Both the position numbers and the translations under genes were made by a program. Below are positions 1 to 12,492 of a DNA stretch of 64,000 nt, in pieces; position 1 is the first letter of the stretch, and every line of letters begins with the position of its first letter. The DNA lies in assembly GCA_007844125.1 (NCBI GenBank), contig CM017564.1, forward strand, positions 24,608,263 to 24,672,262, written 5' to 3'. The notes under the pieces are model-generated. The model did not search any database. It was not told where the DNA came from and worked only from the letters and a program-made list of their open reading frames with translations. The stretch is from Sinonovacula constricta. Taxonomy: Eukaryota; Mollusca; Bivalvia; Cardiida; Solecurtidae.

Positions 1-319
1 AGTTAAAAATAGAACGGAATCATAAATGATTCTTCAAAAAAGATACAATAGAAAACAGCCAACGTTATTTGGCGTCAAATTGAACGCGTTATCTTATACT
101 AAAAGTAGTTATTAATGTATATATTGAAATTCTGCATGTAATTTTACCATATAAGTCTTTGTTTTCTTAAAACTACATTCAATCCAATTTAATATACGTA
201 TCGGACGTTTCCAGAAGAACATACTATCTCATTTGCATTCGGATTTGTTTACAATACATTGGAATTGTACTACATTACAAGGGGCACGTGATGTACTGAG
301 TATGCTTTCACCAGAGTCA

Positions 320-480
320 GGTAACAATGTAGCTCAGTTGCTAGAGCACCTACCTCAACAGCAGGAGGTCTTGGGTTCGACCCTCGCCCTCGGTAATGGG
401 ATTTTTCCAGGTTTTTTAGTGGCGTCAGAAGGCGGGGTTCTTCATGGAACGCTAAGGAGCAGGAACTGGTGGTTCTGTTG
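320..480 (+). mobile_element. tRNA-headed SINE (second type), copy 1
   Basis: A box TAGCTCAGTTGCTAGAGCA and B box GGTTCGACCC are both intact, but the ends do not pair as a tRNA acceptor stem, so this is a SINE head rather than a tRNA gene. Confidence 0.6.
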
Positions 481-514
481 ATACATGGCTAAATATCAGG
501 AAGGTTAAAAGCTC

Positions 515-625
515 TATGCCCAGGTGGACCAGGTGGTAGAGCTCCTGATTACGGAGGAGGTCTTGGGTTCGAACTCAATACTGTGTACCGGTAACGCAAT
601 TTTGCCAGCTCGGGTCACTTCGGTT
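515..625 (+). mobile_element. tRNA-headed SINE (second type), copy 2
   Basis: GGTGGTAGAGCTCCTGATTA and GGGTTCGAACTC form A- and B-box-like elements and share the AGGAGGTCTTGGGTTCGA core with the copy at 320. Confidence 0.55.
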
Positions 626-931
626 AAATCGGAATATATGTAGTTAAATGAAAGCGGTCGGGACCATAGAGGTTGAAGTGGGGGGAGGGGGCGGGGCGGG
701 TGTAGAGGCTGTCAGATCTCGACCTGAGAGATAAAAATATACGAACACCATTTGAACCGATACATACATTTCGAGGAAAAAGTTGAGAAGTATAATTATG
801 GACCGACTTTTATTGGTGCATGTCTACAGTACATGTCACGAATGATTATAAATGCATGTAACACGCATTTTTCTTAATGTGCCGCAAACACTTATTTATC
901 ACTTGATCTTCAATAATCACACAGACACAGA

Positions 932-983
932 ATAACACACACACAGACACACACACACAGACACACAGACACACACACACACA

Positions 984-1038
<55 letters not shown>

Positions 1039-1039
1039 A

Positions 1040-1113
<74 letters not shown>
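932..1113. repeat. (AC)n microsatellite
   Basis: About 180 bp of CA dinucleotide with occasional AG interruptions. The Cys/Val ORFs on the minus strand are artefacts. Confidence 0.98.
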
Positions 1114-2760
1114 GCGCCCCCTTGCGTCCTAATGTTGAACTGGCGTTATGTAATGTACATTTTACATTAGAGATTTGCGCCTCTAGATTAGTAACTTGTA
1201 AATTAGATTCTAGAAATTGAAAAGTGTTCGTGATTTTCGCCCCGCGATTTGTAAATTGTATATGCGGGAAATTTGAAATTGTTCAAATGTAATGTTGAAA
1301 TATGAACATTTTCATGTCATATATAAAAGTTAGGATGTAATTAGATAGCGGTATTTAGCATGCGCGGTGTTGCAATTTACAAATTGAAATTTTAAGTGAT
1401 AAATCCGTGTATTGAAAGTTACAAATAGTTATTAGAATATTGGCGGATATCCCCTCCCATAGACGACGCGCTAAAGTGCGGAGTCTGCTGTGATCTCGTT
1501 TGCTGATTGCCACTGGAGAGTCATGTGAGCAGGATGTTTACCGATAGGATCTAAGTGGTAATCAAAAATACGGTTCCACATCAAGCAATCTTTAAAAAAA
1601 GTCTTAAAAATCACATCAAAACAGTCGTGATATTTTGTCTATATCGGTTTTTTATTATTTATTATTGTATATCGTCGTAAACATGGTCATGCAGCCGTAA
1701 TATCCGGTAACCGGATACTATCTGGATAGTGTTAACGTCTATCCGGATAGAAAAAAAAACGTATTCGTTGTCATCCCTATACATTATGTATACTTTTCTA
1801 TGTTTTATAGTAACTGAAAACTATCCAACAAAAACCATTACTTTTCAAAAATGCCTTTTTACTTGCTGCCATATTGCTTTGACATTTTTACTGTCTTTGC
1901 GTCGCCTTTGATGTTTCGCATCAGTAACTTTTATTATTTTTAAGTGTTATGGCGTTTTCCATTAATGTCACATACCCAGAATTTACTTTCGTACTGGCAA
2001 ATTATACGACACTTAAAGCCTGAGATCGATTGTAGGTATGCTTAAGTATAGCCAGCCCACGGATAACGTTGCAGTGCATTTTAAGTCGTTGATGCTAAGC
2101 ATCAAGGGCAACGCAAAAAGTTGGAGATGTAAAGAGATTAAAGCAATATGGGAGCAAGTAACAAAGACACTTGAAACATTATGGTTTTTATTTGAAAGTT
2201 TTCAGTATATAATTATTTTTTTCGAGAAAAAAGCCTATATAACTTATTCCTGAGACCATAGAATGGTTTAAAACAAAATGAAAAGCAAAACTCGACACCA
2301 TTTAATAAGTTTTCTAAATATGTTACATATGTAGAAAAAATGCAAAACTATTTAAATTAACTATAAAACTAGCACTAGCAGAAAATGAGCAAGTGCAGCA
2401 GCCTCACATTACATAAATAAATATTGTTCGGATCATATTTTTCTCGAACGTAGTATGTGTTTTTTCAGTATCTTATTGTTCATTTTCAAGATGAACTAAG
2501 AGTGAGTTTATATGCAAAAGGTTGTGCCAAAATTCCCAAAACAGTGGGCGAGATAATTTATGTACTTTATAGTCGGATACCACCTTTAATATATAAACAT
2601 CGGATACTTATATTAATATAATATATATAATAATATAATAGAATCCTCGAAAGTCCATTTTTAAAAAAAAAGTTATTCTGTGTCATTTAAAAGCAAAATT
2701 GTATCAAAATCTTATTAACTACTGACAAACTTTTAATACAAGTATAATTGTATTATCTGA
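1114..2760. other. no gene recognised
   Basis: Apart from the R1 fragment at 1640-1935 and one M2 MITE end at 2571-2588, I see only AT-rich sequence with short random ORFs. Confidence 0.6.
1640..1935 (-). repeat. dispersed repeat R1, partial copy
   Basis: Shares TATATCGTCGTAAACATG, ATTCGTTGTCATCCCTATAC, CATTACTTTTCAAAAATG and the GCGTCGCCTTTGATG terminus with 8660-8945. Confidence 0.65.
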
Positions 2761-2763
2761 CAG

Positions 2764-3011
2764 TATACGAGGGCTTTTCAAAAATTACGTGTACTTGCGC
2801 CATATTTTTTTATTCCATTGACAAAACCTTTTATATTTGGTATTATGATAAAGATAATTTTGTTTTCTATTCAAATCAGGCACTTTCATTATTCCACATA
2901 TTTATAAAGAAAACTTTAATGTTTTCAGTCATGTATTTTTTATGTAACTACCATGCATAATAAAAAAGTTATTACGCAAGTACACGTAATTTTTTAACAG
3001 CCCTCGTATAC
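2764..3011. mobile_element. short palindromic MITE with mariner-like ends
   Basis: About 248 bp. GTATACGAGGGCTTTTCAAA at the left and its inverse ending GCCCTCGTATAC at the right pair over about 38 bp, including ATTACGTGTACTTGCG. Ends of the ACGAGGGCTG type next to TA are typical of mariner-derived MITEs. An ORF over it (2748-2960) is not a gene. Confidence 0.85.
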
Positions 3012-3454
3012 ACACTTTGTTTCAGTAAAATGGCATTTATTAACACTTTGAATTCCCACTAGGCGTGTTAATGTTTAATATTTATCAGATCTTTACATTC
3101 AGATGATTCTTTGCATTACCTGAACCTCTTGGAAGTAGGTTTTATATGTCAAAACAGAATACCTCTATGTGGACCGAAAAGATCTTTCACAAGATTTGGT
3201 CAAAGGTTTGCACAGAAAGTAGAGGAGTGAGACAAAAGGCTGTGAAGGTTTCAACTCTCATAGCAAGACCAGCTTTGCATGCATAACATTATTTTATACA
3301 AGTTCTTTTTTATAGTTTGTTACATACCAAGATGTAAAATAATGCTAATATTTAATGTCAGACATTAGTAAGACAAAGCCGATAAAGACACAGAACATGA
3401 CATCAAAACACATTTACACTGAAGTGTTTTAAGTAAACCATTCTACCTCTAATA

Positions 3455-3660
3455 GCACTTCAAAGCATGGGTTCGGGTCCTGGTCAGGACAAGAGCTATC
3501 AGGTGGGAGGGTATTTTCAGCTAATCTGCTTGTGCTGGTGGTTCTGCCCAGACATAAATCTAGGGTCTTCCTTCACCAATAATAAGCTGGACGTCACAAA
3601 TATAACCATAACTGAGTCGGTGCAATGTAACAAAAAACAAAACACAACAACATATACACT
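3455..3660 (+). mobile_element. SINE of the same family
   Basis: B-box remnant GGGTTCGGGTCC, body GTGGTTCTGCCCAGACATAA and CTTCCTTCACCA, tail CAATGTAACAAAAAACAAAA. The 76-residue ORF over it is spurious. Confidence 0.8.
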
Positions 3661-4554
3661 GGGTTCAGTAAAATACAGATTAGTTGTCTCAAAATAAGTT
3701 TTAATGATGTAAATTAATCAAGGTATATATTTGTCTGAATTACCTTGCATCACATTCCTTTATTGGTCAGAGTTGACAAGAATAACTTCATAAATCCGGC
3801 TTCAGTTGTTCTAAATGCCTTGAGTGGCTTGACAACCTCTAACCATGTGTTCAAGTGTGGAAGGAATTCATTTTGCAGGAACTATAAATAAAATTGCATA
3901 TTATGTAAAGAATCACATAAATGAGGCACATATATACTACAATGACACCATAAAAGTGATTTTTTGTGTGAGTAAGTCAAGGAAAGTATTGCTTTATTTG
4001 TGTCCAGCAGATACACCACAGAAAGACAGCACTCAAAGTTAAAAGCTTGATCCAAGGATGTGACCTTAAACAGTGGTGCATACGTTTGGTAGTTCAATTT
4101 CTCGACAACCATCAAACCGATGGTTATACAATACTGGTCTCAGAATAAAACTACTGGGTTTAATTGATATGTCAGGTGTTCATGGCATGAAGTCACATAT
4201 AATAATTTCACGGCAGCCCAATATTTGTTCAAATTATTCATTGATAACAAGAGTAACGGAAGTGGTAGGACCCCACCCCCTTCTGCTCACTACAGTCTGT
4301 AAAGTAAAGAAAAAAAAGCTAAATAATAAAAAAAAGGTCCATGGAAAATAAGGCATAAATATATTCAAAGAAATGCACTTCTATGAGTTTCGGACATGAT
4401 TTGTTGTTTAAGAAAATCTAATCCAGAAGTTTAAACTGAACAGTTACTATTTATCACCGGGAAACCGAAAGTAGAACAAGGTTTTCTGACAGCTGCTACT
4501 GACGTGCTGATTTTCGATTTAGCCATCTATTCAGCAGGAAAATAAACGTAAAAT

Positions 4555-5135
4555 GACTGATTATTGGCGACGCGCTGGAGAGCGACGCCTATGTATTGAA
4601 TGCTCACTGAAATTTGCATATGGGCGAAAGTTTGTTTTGCGTGCTTTCTTAACCCGATAAAATACGGGTTCTAATTCGGTAAACGGCGTTTTATTTTATT
4701 TATTCATTTTTAACTTTATTTTGTGTATCTGTGACTTTCAAAATAATTTTGGAAATAAATTATAAGATACTAAGAAAGAAAAAACGCACTATGCTCAAGA
4801 AAAATACTATCTGAACAATAACTATTTGTATCATACGAGGCTGCTGCACATGTGCAATTTCTGCTCGTACACTTTAGATTTATAGTTAATATAATAATTT
4901 TGCTACTTTTTTCATCTTGGAAAACTTATTATATGGTGTCGGGTTTTGCTTCTTATTTTGTTTTAAACCAATCAGGACCCAGGAAAATCCGTTATGCATA
5001 CTTTCTCTCAAGATTTATAGTTAAGTGAAAGCTTTCAAATAAAAAAAACATTACTTTTCAAATATGTCTGTTTACCTCTTAAACCTTTTGCGTCGCCTTT
5101 GATGCTTCGCATCGACGACTTTTCTTGTGTCATAT
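4555..5135. repeat. dispersed repeat related to R1
   Basis: The left end TTATTGGCGACGCGCTGG and right end TTGCGTCGCCTTTGATGCTT are inversely related over GGCGACGC. The left part (GATGCTCACTGAAATTTGC-like, TAATTCGGTAAACGGC) recurs at 6328-6490. A non-autonomous DNA element is possible. Confidence 0.5.
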
Positions 5136-6324
5136 TTTTAAAGTCATATTTCAGCAGGGTGTTTTTCTTCTGCATATCCCCCGATGTAAACGAGCACGTG
5201 TCCTCGAGACGCTTGCCGCGACGTCCGAAAAGGTGTTAAAATTAAGCATATTTTGTTTTCGTCTGACAACTTTAGATTACCTGATTAAGCAATTAATACG
5301 GAAATATAATGAGGATCCGATACGAGCGTTCATTAGATACTGAAAATATTAAACGAAATGGATGAACTAATGGTTCTTTTTTTTCTGAGAAGGGCCTTGC
5401 AGACCAACTGCGACTTCCTGTTATTGACTGTTACACTGCCGTCCCCATAAAAAGCATTCTACAAGAGGCAATGCTCACACGAGCGGCGCCAACAACAATT
5501 AATGGAGCTTGCAAGTTAAGTATCAATGAAAACAAGCAAAGAAACAGCAAAATGGAAGTGTCAGCTCTCCCTAAAAAAACACAACAAACCTGTTTTTGTA
5601 CCCTCGATTTAGATACTGTTATTACACGAAAAACACTGAATTGTGCGTTAAATTAAGCGTGCACTGAGCGAGGTCAATATTCTAAAATCAAAACGCAGAG
5701 GGGCTAAGGAATTAATCAGACACATTAAAACGCACTTCTAAAGGAAAAGTCATTTCTGTGAATAAACTGTTAACAACATTGTTCACTTTTTAACTTTTAA
5801 TCGTAAATTAGAGATTTTGGTGATATATAGCCGAGAATAGACAACCCTGGTATGTACCAAAGCAACTGACCTTTAACTCTGTTATTCTTTCAGTAAAACA
5901 GAACAGATAACTTAGTAACCTTTATTTTGTAGTCTAAATTTTCAAGGACAAGCGTTTACTGCCTTCGCTTCCGCTAAAAATAGTGCTGACAAATTTAAGG
6001 CACTGTTGAAGTTTTTCTTACAATAAGGAGTACATACTGATTTGTCTGTGTGCTGTCATTGGCACTAAGAACAAAAGAACTTGAAAAGGATTGTCATATT
6101 ATTTGCAGTTTTAAGCAACAATACGCGCATGTATACAACATTCATTTGTACACATAATTCACAGAAGCCACGATTCGAAGCTATCGACATTTTCCCTATA
6201 AGGCGTAGGGTGATGTATTTACTCTAACAACTTGTCGTAAGACTTGTAAGGCTGAAAACGAGAGAGAGCGGATGTGTACGTCTAATACCATAGCGGTACA
6301 ACAATTAATAACGATGCAAACTTT
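5136..6324. other. no gene recognised
   Basis: Short ORFs at 5125-5343 and 5471-5656 have no recognisable similarity and no splice context. Probably old repeat sequence. Confidence 0.55.
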
Positions 6325-6490
6325 GGAATTATTGGCGACGCGTCAGGAACACGACGCCTATGTATGGGATGCTCACTGAAATTTGCACATGGGTTAAGTC
6401 TGTTTTGCGGACTTGCATAACACTGATAAAACGGGGTCATAATTCGGTAAACGGCATTCATTTTAAGTATATATATTTATATATATTTTA
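6325..6490. repeat. second copy of the left part of the 4555 repeat
   Basis: ATTATTGGCGACGCGTCAG, CGACGCCTATGTATGGGATG and ATAATTCGGTAAACGGC match 4560-4690. Confidence 0.6.
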
Positions 6491-6924
6491 TTTATTTTTG
6501 GTGTGCATGTAACTTTCACACAGTCATGACAGAAAATGAGAGATGTAGATTTATTTCTTTTCATCATTAAAGTGTCTAAACCTTGAACGTTATTGTACAA
6601 GGATACTTAGATACGTAGCGAGGAATGATTCTCGGTACGTCATTCGAAGTTCGGACTGCATGTCGACAAAGTAAGATTATCTGTTAGCAACGAAACAGTT
6701 CAAAGCCTAGAATAGCCTGTAATATGCTTAAAGTATCTACTTTACATGTTGATAGTTTATTTTATTAAGAGCGATTTTGTATATATATAATTATTAGTTC
6801 AATGTATCTATTTTCTCTCCCGATGCAGGTGCTTACTGTTAGTTGTTTCACTTTAACGGGATATTGTTATTTATACTGTTTGTGTGATAGAAAAAACCTT
6901 CATGAAGTGCGATGTTTGGGCGCT

Positions 6925-6990
6925 CCACAAACCAGGTTTAAGCACCCCAGTCGGTCCGTTTGCCGACTGACCGTTCCAAGGCGGTAACTG
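6925..6990 (+). repeat. short dispersed repeat R3, copy 1
   Basis: AACCAGGTTTAAGCACCCCA then GACTGACCGTTCCAAGGCGG. It recurs at 15873-15945 and, inverted, at 26070-26127. Confidence 0.75.
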
Positions 6991-7299
6991 CTGGGTGTAT
7001 TTTTTTGTGTGTGTGTTATGTCTCGTCTCTGTGTTTTTGTCACATTTATATTTATCCTGTTTGCCTTTGTCTAAAGGTAATTTAGATTTAAATATCTGTG
7101 GAATTTTTAAAGGACCTTTTCTTATTTACCTATTGGAAAGATGTTAATGTTATGGAATTAGGATCGGAGGGTTCAAAATTCAAACCATAGACCCGTAAAG
7201 TTTTCAAACAGATCTTATTCGATTTGGATTATCATAAATAAACGTCCATCATACGAAGAAAATATTTATAACATGCTTGAAGTATTCTTGTTCTATATT

Positions 7300-7735
7300 C
7301 TATAGTGAATCGAGAAAAGTTGGAAAGAAATAGGACCATGACCAAGTTTTGATAGACCCCCATCACCATGATATAGGTGAAAAAAGCTATTTATTGTCTC
7401 TAAAAAATGACACAAAAACATGCCAACTTCTGCAACTTGTAAGAAGGTTCTGCTTCATGGAATGCACATACCGCCAAATTGACAGTCGGTAATCCCCAAA
7501 TTTCAATGAAATATGTACTTCCGGTAAAAGGGGATCAGTCCATTATTGTGCACAGGTGTTCAAGATTTTCGCTTTCTCTTAATTAAAGATGGTTTCAGCT
7601 TTCTTTTGATTTAAACGATTAAGATTATCTTCAAATGGGAAATTTGATGTCAAAACATATCATCAGGCTGTTATTAAAGAAAAAAGTCCAAGTCAAAGGT
7701 TCTTCTTCCGGTCGGTATTTGTATAACCACCCATT
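7300..7735 (-). repeat. dispersed repeat R2, copy 1
   Basis: About 430 bp that match 29283-29735 in inverted orientation, for example ATACCGCCAAATTGACAGTC, CTTGTAAGAAGGTTCTG and ACTTCCGGTAAAAG. It is non-coding. Confidence 0.8.
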
Positions 7736-8009
7736 CATTCAATATTTTTATGTATCTTTTTATTTATTTTTGTGTGCCTGTAACTTTTACACAAACATTG
7801 CAAAATGATTTTGGTTTATTTCTTTTCACCATTAAAATGTCTAAACTTTGAACGCAAATGTCCTTGGATTTATGATACGCCCCTAAATAGTAATACTTAC
7901 GTAAATAGCTATTAATGCTTCACGATATGTCTATCAGCAACGAAACCGTCCATAGCCAATAATAGCTTGTAATATATGTAATATGCTTGAAGTGTTCTTG
8001 GGAAAGAGG

Positions 8010-8945
8010 ATAAGATTATGGAATTTGGAATCGGGGACTTCAGAATTTAAATCGTAGACCCTGTAAAGTTTTCAAACTGATCCTATTCGATTTTGATGAG
8101 CATTAATATACATCCAACACAGGAAGAAAGTATTTATAATATGCTTGAAGTTTCTTGGTTAAAAGGTTAAAGTTATGGACTCGGGATCGGGAAGTTCAGG
8201 GCCAACACCTGATGACATTATTCAGACTATAACTTAAAATCATAGTTCTTCAGTAATTTGTCTTATTCGTCAGTTCGATAACGTTGAATTTTGAAATTTC
8301 GATTTGTGCATGCCTTTTAAACGTTTTTGTTTTGCGAATTATCTTCCCGAATTCCACAATATAAATCTAAAACATGATTTACTTTTATTTATTTATTTTA
8401 TTTATTTTTTGCGCAAGTAACTGCCATCAGTTAACATATGTAAAACTGACTATAGTTTGTTATTCTGCAACAGAGACGTTTTGATTTATTCGCACGATTT
8501 CTATGACTTCTGTTGTTCATGTATGTTTTACATGAACGTTTTAGCGACGTTTCTCTCACGTATTTATCTACAACATTCAAACACCTATAAAACCTTACGT
8601 CTTTGTCTCGTTTTATGTGTTGAGCTCTTAATATAACATTAAAATGTAATAAAACGAAGGCGCTTTTCATTGTATATTGTCGTAAACATGTTTGCATATC
8701 CATTACATTCGGTAACCGGACACTTTGCGGGTATTCAGATAGAAAAAAATTGCGATTCGTTGACATCCCTATGCATTATATATAAATACGTTTCTGTGAT
8801 TTATATTACTGAAAACTGTCCAATAAAACCATAACGTTTCAAATATGTCTCCTTTCTTGTTTCAAAATTGCATTAACGTTTTTAACGGTTCCGATGTTTG
8901 CGTCGCCTTTGATGCTTCGCATCAATGACTTTTCTTGTATATGAA
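8010..8945 (-). repeat. multi-part dispersed repeat R1, copy with a short ORF
   Basis: It ends in TTGCGTCGCCTTTGATGCTTC, a hairpin-forming GATGC/GCATC terminus also seen at 1896 and 5089. The minus strand carries a 111-codon ORF (8431-8766) whose central peptide resembles the plus-strand ORF at 16656. The part at 8030-8135 matches 16900-16985 inverted and 7140-7290 directly. The class of element is not identified. Confidence 0.65.
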
Positions 8946-10079
8946 GTGTGTATAAAGATAAACCTTAATATTCAGATTAAAAACAACAACCAACGAGTAA
9001 AGAAATAATAACATACTATGACAAAAAGACGCGAAGTGGGCGTAGCAGATGTACGTCGTGTCTGGGTTAACACTAAAATCTTAACGATTATAAACAAGCA
9101 ATAGTGTCCCCGCCACTCTTGTTTGGCAAAACTCTTTGGAAGTTATAATTTCACATTCTAATACCCCCATTAACACGAGATTTACTCGTTTTTCATTAAT
9201 GTTAGCACAGTTTTAAGCTTTCCATCTATTGTTTTAGTTAACATCGGAAGTTTTCTATGACTCTCGGTGACGGCGCTGCGACTGTTTCAACCTATTTATA
9301 TACAATAAATAGCGTGACGTCACAAGTCAGCGGTCCCTTTGCTACCCTTCTGTCTATGCACCGAGCCTACCAGTCGTGAAACTACCCGTACGTTTTATTG
9401 AGCCTTAGGCCTAAAATAAAAAATTGTTTTGTTTCCCCTCCCACGACCGACCCGAGAAAAACGTCCCGACCCAAAATAATTTATCGACAAATTCAATTTA
9501 ATATTATTTTTTTACTTCAAAAACTGATCGTAGTTCAAATATTCCTCTTGCCTTGCTCTTATTTATTCTAGTCAGTGTTTATCTTAACTGTGTTTGTCTA
9601 TCAATTTTTTATGATGGTAGTGTTAAATAAGGAGGCATTTCTTTTCAATCATTAAAATATGAAACATTTTCTTGTTTTGTCGTTAAAGGTAAATTTCTCA
9701 AGGCAAATAAAAATAATTACAAGAAGTTGAAAAAAATATTTTACCTACCTACCTACCCATACCTAATAAACCTGGGTCGTGGGAGGGGAAACCAAAAATA
9801 TTTTAAGTCAGGCCTTATTCACCGACATTAAACGACTTTGGAATGTCAAACCCGGGTTCAAACGTAACAATAGTCAATACAAACAGTCAGACTTTACATT
9901 TATCAACGCTATAGAAAAGCACGTCAAAACTTGTAAATGCTTATATTTCATATTTATAAACATATTATAACCAATGAAATACCAGATTTAATAGTACAAT
10001 ACAAATAGATCTAGTTTCAAAAAACACATCATGTTACACCTGAAGGCGTGCAAACTGATCATCTCAAGGACAGCACAGG
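8946..10079. other. no gene recognised
   Basis: Contains a perfect CRE palindrome TGACGTCA near 9316 and otherwise AT-rich non-coding sequence. Confidence 0.55.
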
Positions 10080-10563
10080 AAACGGTGGGCATGTGCGATT
10101 TTGTTTACTAAATATTCAAGGACTAATAGGTAAATCTTTTAATAAATCAGATTCTACTGAATTAGATAACATGTTTTGATCGCATGATATCTTATTGTTC
10201 TGTGTGTGAGACATGGGGAAATGAATTGTTTGATTATGGTATAAATGGATTCAGACATATCACATTGAATAGAACAAATAAGCATACGAGAGCCCGAAGG
10301 GACAGTGGGGGCTTTATTGTTTATATAGTCGATAGAATGTACCACGGGGACTGTTGTGTAAAATGTGTTACTGATTGTATGATTATGATAAAGTGAAAAG
10401 GTGAAGATATTGGTTTAGTAAACGATCTATACTTATGTTTATTCTACAATGTACCTACAGGTATTAGTAGGGAAAACGTTGTGGATCAAAACATTTTTGA
10501 CATGTTAACTGAAGAAATTATTTTCTTAGAAGAAACTGATAGTGAGGCAAATATTATTATCTT

Positions 10564-11015
10564 GACTTACTTGACTTCATCCACTTCGTCCCATGGGAGA
10601 CATAGGGCGGCCACTGCTGCTCTCCATTTCTTCCTGTCTTTGGCTGTTGTTTTTATCTCTCCCCATGTTTTACCAATCTTCTCTAGGTCGGATGTTAGAT
10701 CCCTCCGCCAGGTGTTCTTTGGTCGGCCTCTTTTGCGATGTCCTTGGGGGTTCCATTCTAGTGCCTGTTTGGTCACACTGTTGTTGTTCTTTCTCAGTGT
10801 GTGACCAATCCATTTCCACCGTATTTCTGTGATTGTTCTTTCAGCTGGCTCTTGTTTTGTATACTTCCAGAGATCTTCATTTCTAATTTTATTCGGCCAT
10901 TTTATTCCAATGATGTTTCGGAGGCACTTCTTTAAGAAAACTTGCAGTGTCTTTTTATTGACTGCGTTTAGTCTCCAAGTTTCTGTTCCATAGAGAAGGA
11001 TGGACTTCACATTTG
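10564..11015 (-). mobile_element. 5'-truncated RTE-like LINE fragment nested in the older LINE
   Basis: The minus strand encodes an open 147-residue piece including SILLYGTETWRL, EIRWKWIGHTLRK and HRKRGRPKNTWRRDL, typical of the C-terminal end of RTE/RTE-X-type LINE proteins. It interrupts the endonuclease of the older LINE. The flanks carry an 11-bp near-identical duplication, ATTATTATCTT (10553-10563) and ATCATTATCTT (11016-11026), which supports target-primed insertion. Confidence 0.85.
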
Positions 11016-11966
11016 TATCATTATCTTAGGTGACTTAAATGCAAGAGTGGGAAAAAAATGTGACTATATTGTTGATGACTTTGATAACTTAGATATTTTA
11101 TCAGAAGACTTCTCAGCAGACATACCTTTAAATAGATAGTGAAACTCAGGACTATGGTGTAAATGAAGATGGCGCAAAATTACTTAACTTCTGTAAAGCG
11201 ACAGGCTTTTGAATAATGAACTGGAGAGTGTGTGAGGATGGAAGTGTGGGAAAATATACATGTATAAATTCAGTAGGAAGGAGTGTAGTGGACTATGTGC
11301 TATGTAAACCTGACCTTATTGAGTATTGTACCAAGTTAATTATTTGTGAATCCAATATATTTTCTAATCACTGTGCAATGAGCTTTGCAATACACAACCA
11401 TATGCCAATCGAACATGCAGACAGTCATGATTATTAACATGTTACTGATATGACAAAAAAAGAAACAGAAAAACTAGAACGAATGAGAAGTAAAAATGCA
11501 AAAGAGTATTGGCAAATACTGAAAAATCCATCGCATAGGGACGAAAGTATTAGCATTCGAAGTGATGATTTTTACAGGTATTTTAAGGCAATAAACAATC
11601 CAAGTTCACCATTCTTTCAGCCTGATGAAGATACCATTTATTTTAATAATAGATACTTAAATAGTGAAATTCAGATAATGTTTTCAGAGTTAGATAAAGA
11701 AATTTCTCAATCATAAATACTTAAAGCAAGCAAAGAATTACATAACAATCAAGCAGCGGGGTCAGACCGATTAATTAATGAGTTCTTTAAATACGGAGCT
11801 AATTATCTTACATGATATCTTCATGCATTATTTAATAAACTAATCGAGTAAGAACATTTTCCAGAAAAATGGAGTCAAAGCTTTATAATACCATTGCATA
11901 AAACGGAACCTTAAATGATGTAGAAACTACAGAGCTAGATCATTGCTAAGTCATTTTGGCAAGATA

Positions 11967-12492
11967 TAGATTGTTTCCATGTGATGTCATCGACACTGAT
12001 AAGACAGTTTAATTAAGGCAGCCATCTTTGTGGGCAGAAGCTAATGCTGGCCGAAATCGGGGAAAATGTGCTGTATTAAACTCACCACTGTGTTTTTATT
12101 TTTCAGTCCATTTTACTGAATTTTATATCAAATTTAACAGCTTTTATAAAGTATCTTAAATATCAAAACTATATTTTGATAATTTAAAAGGTTAAAGAAA
12201 TACAACCGAAAATCATACACTGTTCATTTTGTTTTAAGTATGAGCCAATAGTATTATTTATTTCTATGTATTAATTTTGTGTGCATTTATCAATTGTAAA
12301 AATATTGTATTCTAAAAATATGAATTACAAGAGCTTTCCAATGGTGTATAGCTTCTAATTTTCGGACTACAAATGAAGAAATTACAAGAAAATAAAAGTT
12401 ACCCTTCTATACAATTCATATGAAAATCCCTTGAAGTTACATCAAAGATGGCTGCCAAGATAAGAGCTTTTCGATGATGCGGAAACTATCTA
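11967..12492. mobile_element. MITE family M1, copy 1, inserted in the LINE
   Basis: About 525 bp with inverted ends GATTGTTTCCATGTGATG and CGGAAACTATC, bounded by TA. It splits the reverse transcriptase exactly between codons for GKI and FTR, so the empty site can be read from the sequence. Copies lie at 28753 and 31243. Confidence 0.85.

Noticed and set aside
329..395. Functional tRNA gene
   Set aside because: The promoter boxes are present without a proper cloverleaf, and a second similar head lies at 515.
10567..11010. Intact 147-residue protein-coding gene on the minus strand
   Set aside because: The peptide is the C-terminal end of an RTE-like LINE with flanking target duplications, a truncated insertion.
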